Below are positions 5,988 to 7,381 of a DNA stretch of 7,381 bases, piece after piece. The notes under the pieces were generated by a model. The model was not told the origin of the DNA, ran no database searches, and saw only the letters and a program-made list of their open reading frames with translations. Made by a program: the position numbers and the translations under genes. This stretch comes from Pseudomonas sp. (GTDB lineage Bacteria > Pseudomonadota > Gammaproteobacteria > Pseudomonadales > Pseudomonadaceae). How positions within the stretch are numbered: the first letter of the stretch is position 1; each line of letters starts with the position of its first letter. The DNA lies in contig DPSI01000276.1 of assembly GCA_003527165.1 (NCBI GenBank), positions 1 through 7,381 of the forward strand. The letters run 5' to 3'.

Positions 5988-7381
5988 TCAGGACCTCGAA
6001 GCCATACCGGCGGTGAGCGTGGGCTTGATCGGCTCTGCCGGTGGCCGGCACTGCGTTTGCGCGCCGATCTGCAGATAGGGCTGCAAAATCGGCGCCATGC
6101 CCTTGAGGACCTGCACCGGCAGCGCCGAGGTGAACCGGAAGCTGTCGGCGCCGCGCCCGGGAACATAGGCGGTCAAGGTACCGAAGTGGTTCGGACCAAG
6201 GAAAAAGACGAAAGTAGCGGTGCGATTCAGCGCCAACGAACTAATCAATCGTCCACCGGCGCCGATGGTCTGAATGCGGTTATCACCCGTTCCGGTTTTG
6301 CCACCGACCCGCAGCGGCTCGCCGTCCGTCTGCAGGAAGCTGCCACGCAAGCGCCGCGCCGTACCGCCCTCGACCACGCTGGCAAGCGCCTCGCGCAAGG
6401 CCGCGGCCACTTCGCTGTGCAACACCCGAGCGCCAGCATCCGGCTTGATTCCCAGACGGGTCTCATAGGGCGTGTCGGCGGCGAAATGCAGGCTGTCGAT
6501 GCGCACGCTGGGTAGCCGCACGCCGTCGTTGACGATGATCCCCATCAATTCCGCCAGCGCGGCCGGGCGGTCGCCGGAGCTGCCCAATGCGGTAGCCAGC
6601 GACGGCACCAGATGATCGAATGGATAGCCCAGGCGCTGCCAGCGGCGGTGGATATCGGTAAACGCCTCCACTTCCAGCATGATACGGATACGGCTGTCGC
6701 GGGCGCTCTTGTGGCGGCTGCGGAATAGCCAGCCATAGACTTCCTGGCGCTCGGCTTTGCTGGCATCAATCACCTCCGAGATCCCGGCGTCGGGGTGCTT
6801 GATCAAATACCCCAGCAGCCACAGATCCAGTGGATGCACACGGGCGATATACCCCTGGTCCGGCAGGCTGTAGGCACCTGGGCCATAACGGGTGTACAGC
6901 GAGTCGAGTGCCTTGTCGCTGAGTTCTACGTCGGGCAGGTTGTTCTGGAGAAAGCGATCGAAGGTGGCACGATCGGCTTCCGGCATCAGGTAACGATGCA
7001 CGGCGGCAAGCCTAGGCGGCGTGGGCCGCATGCCGTCGAGAAGCGCTTCGATGCGTTCCGCGTCGGTCTTGCCGCGGTACTTTTTCCAGAAACGCTGAAT
7101 GAAGACCGAGCCCTCGCGGTCGGCGAAACGCCTCAGGTACTCGCGCCGCTCCGGGTTATCGTCGCTCTTCAACAGCTCGGCACCGTTGGAGGTTTGATAG
7201 GTGCTGTAACTGACGAGATCGCGCATCAGCCGCACGAACGGTAGGTTGATCGACTCCTGCAGCGCCTCGCGCATGGTCGGCAGGCGACCGTCGTCTTCAC
7301 GGCGGAAGTTGCCGAAACGGTGCATACCCGCGCCGGTGAAGAAGCGTTCGTTCGGGCTCGCCGAATAGCGCCGCTCCAGCG
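5988..7381 (-). CDS. Class A penicillin-binding-protein-like transglycosylase/transpeptidase (N-terminus cut by window edge)
   Basis: The C-terminal 463 residues of a peptidoglycan synthase; the first whole codon is at 7379 and the frame stays open to the edge. Seen: RYSASPNERFFTG near the cut; ALQESINLPFV with the SxN motif (Ser codon 7251-7253, Asn codon 7245-7247); HLVPSLATALGSS and ALAELMGIIVNDG, typical of transpeptidase domains; and GGKTGTGDN with the KTG lysine at 6297-6299. The active-site SxxK and the glycosyltransferase domain should lie beyond 7381. SxN and KTG are 318 residues apart, much more than in common class A enzymes, because a charged, mainly helical insert of some 150 residues (about 6660-7190) stands between them. 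The protein ends soon after a LQVLKG-type stretch, with no extra C-terminal domain. Such enzymes are membrane-anchored and act in the periplasm. The phzF-like gene starts 122 bases downstream on the same strand, so an operon is possible. Confidence 0.82.
   Translation of the reverse strand, partial: LERRYSASPNERFFTGAGMHRFGNFRREDDGRLPTMREALQESINLPFVRLMRDLVSYSTYQTSNGAELLKSDDNPERREYLRRFADREGSVFIQRFWKKYRGKTDAERIEALLDGMRPTPPRLAAVHRYLMPEADRATFDRFLQNNLPDVELSDKALDSLYTRYGPGAYSLPDQGYIARVHPLDLWLLGYLIKHPDAGISEVIDASKAERQEVYGWLFRSRHKSARDSRIRIMLEVEAFTDIHRRWQRLGYPFDHLVPSLATALGSSGDRPAALAELMGIIVNDGVRLPSVRIDSLHFAADTPYETRLGIKPDAGARVLHSEVAAALREALASVVEGGTARRLRGSFLQTDGEPLRVGGKTGTGDNRIQTIGAGGRLISSLALNRTATFVFFLGPNHFGTLTAYVPGRGADSFRFTSALPVQVLKGMAPILQPYLQIGAQTQCRPPAEPIKPTLTAGMASRS

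Noticed and set aside
5835..6515. 226-residue plus-strand open frame across the phzF/transpeptidase junction
   Set aside because: It overlaps two well-supported minus-strand genes and has shadow-like composition.

Overview
The window looks like chromosomal DNA of a Pseudomonas or close relative (Stutzerimonas/mendocina-like). This rests on high GC, Pseudomonas-style start regions, and gene content: a CcoG-type ferredoxin beside an MpaR-like GntR/aminotransferase regulator, a LrgA/LrgB pair, a PhzF-family enzyme and a large glycosyltransferase/transpeptidase. It holds seven protein genes, two cut by the window edges. I see no RNA gene, insertion sequence, CRISPR array or phage gene.

Left part, all minus strand. 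Positions 1739-1 read lrgA, lrgB (4-base overlap) and, after 89 bases, the N-terminal 192 residues of an alpha/beta hydrolase. That hydrolase carries the fluoroacetate/haloacetate dehalogenase signature: nucleophile Asp, two substrate Arg, the acid Asp and the His-Trp halide pocket. It runs off the left edge. LrgA and LrgB are small membrane proteins of the holin/antiholin-like (CidAB/LrgAB) family, now often viewed as carriers of pyruvate-like metabolites.

Middle part, plus strand. A 391-base region (1739-2129) between divergent genes holds several short inverted repeats. It is followed by ccoG (membrane-bound 2[4Fe-4S] protein, a Cu(II) reductase in cbb3 oxidase assembly) and, 93 bases later, a MocR-type regulator (GntR winged helix fused to a PLP-binding aminotransferase fold). 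The same neighbours, as I remember them, are P. aeruginosa PA4131 and PA4132 (mpaR), the latter reported to drive the orphan cbb3 subunit gene ccoN4. No cbb3 structural gene, ccoH, ccoI or ccoS is present here, so this is probably a second, accessory ccoG.

Right part, minus strand. A PhzF-family epimerase/isomerase-like gene converges on the regulator gene with a 31-base gap. Upstream of it lies the C-terminal 463 residues of a class A penicillin-binding-protein-like enzyme, with SxN and KTG motifs and a long insert between them, running off the right edge.

I found no clearly new multi-gene system. The points most worth following are the accessory ccoG-mpaR pair, the likely defluorinase, the structured lrgA/ccoG intergenic region and the unusual transpeptidase insert.
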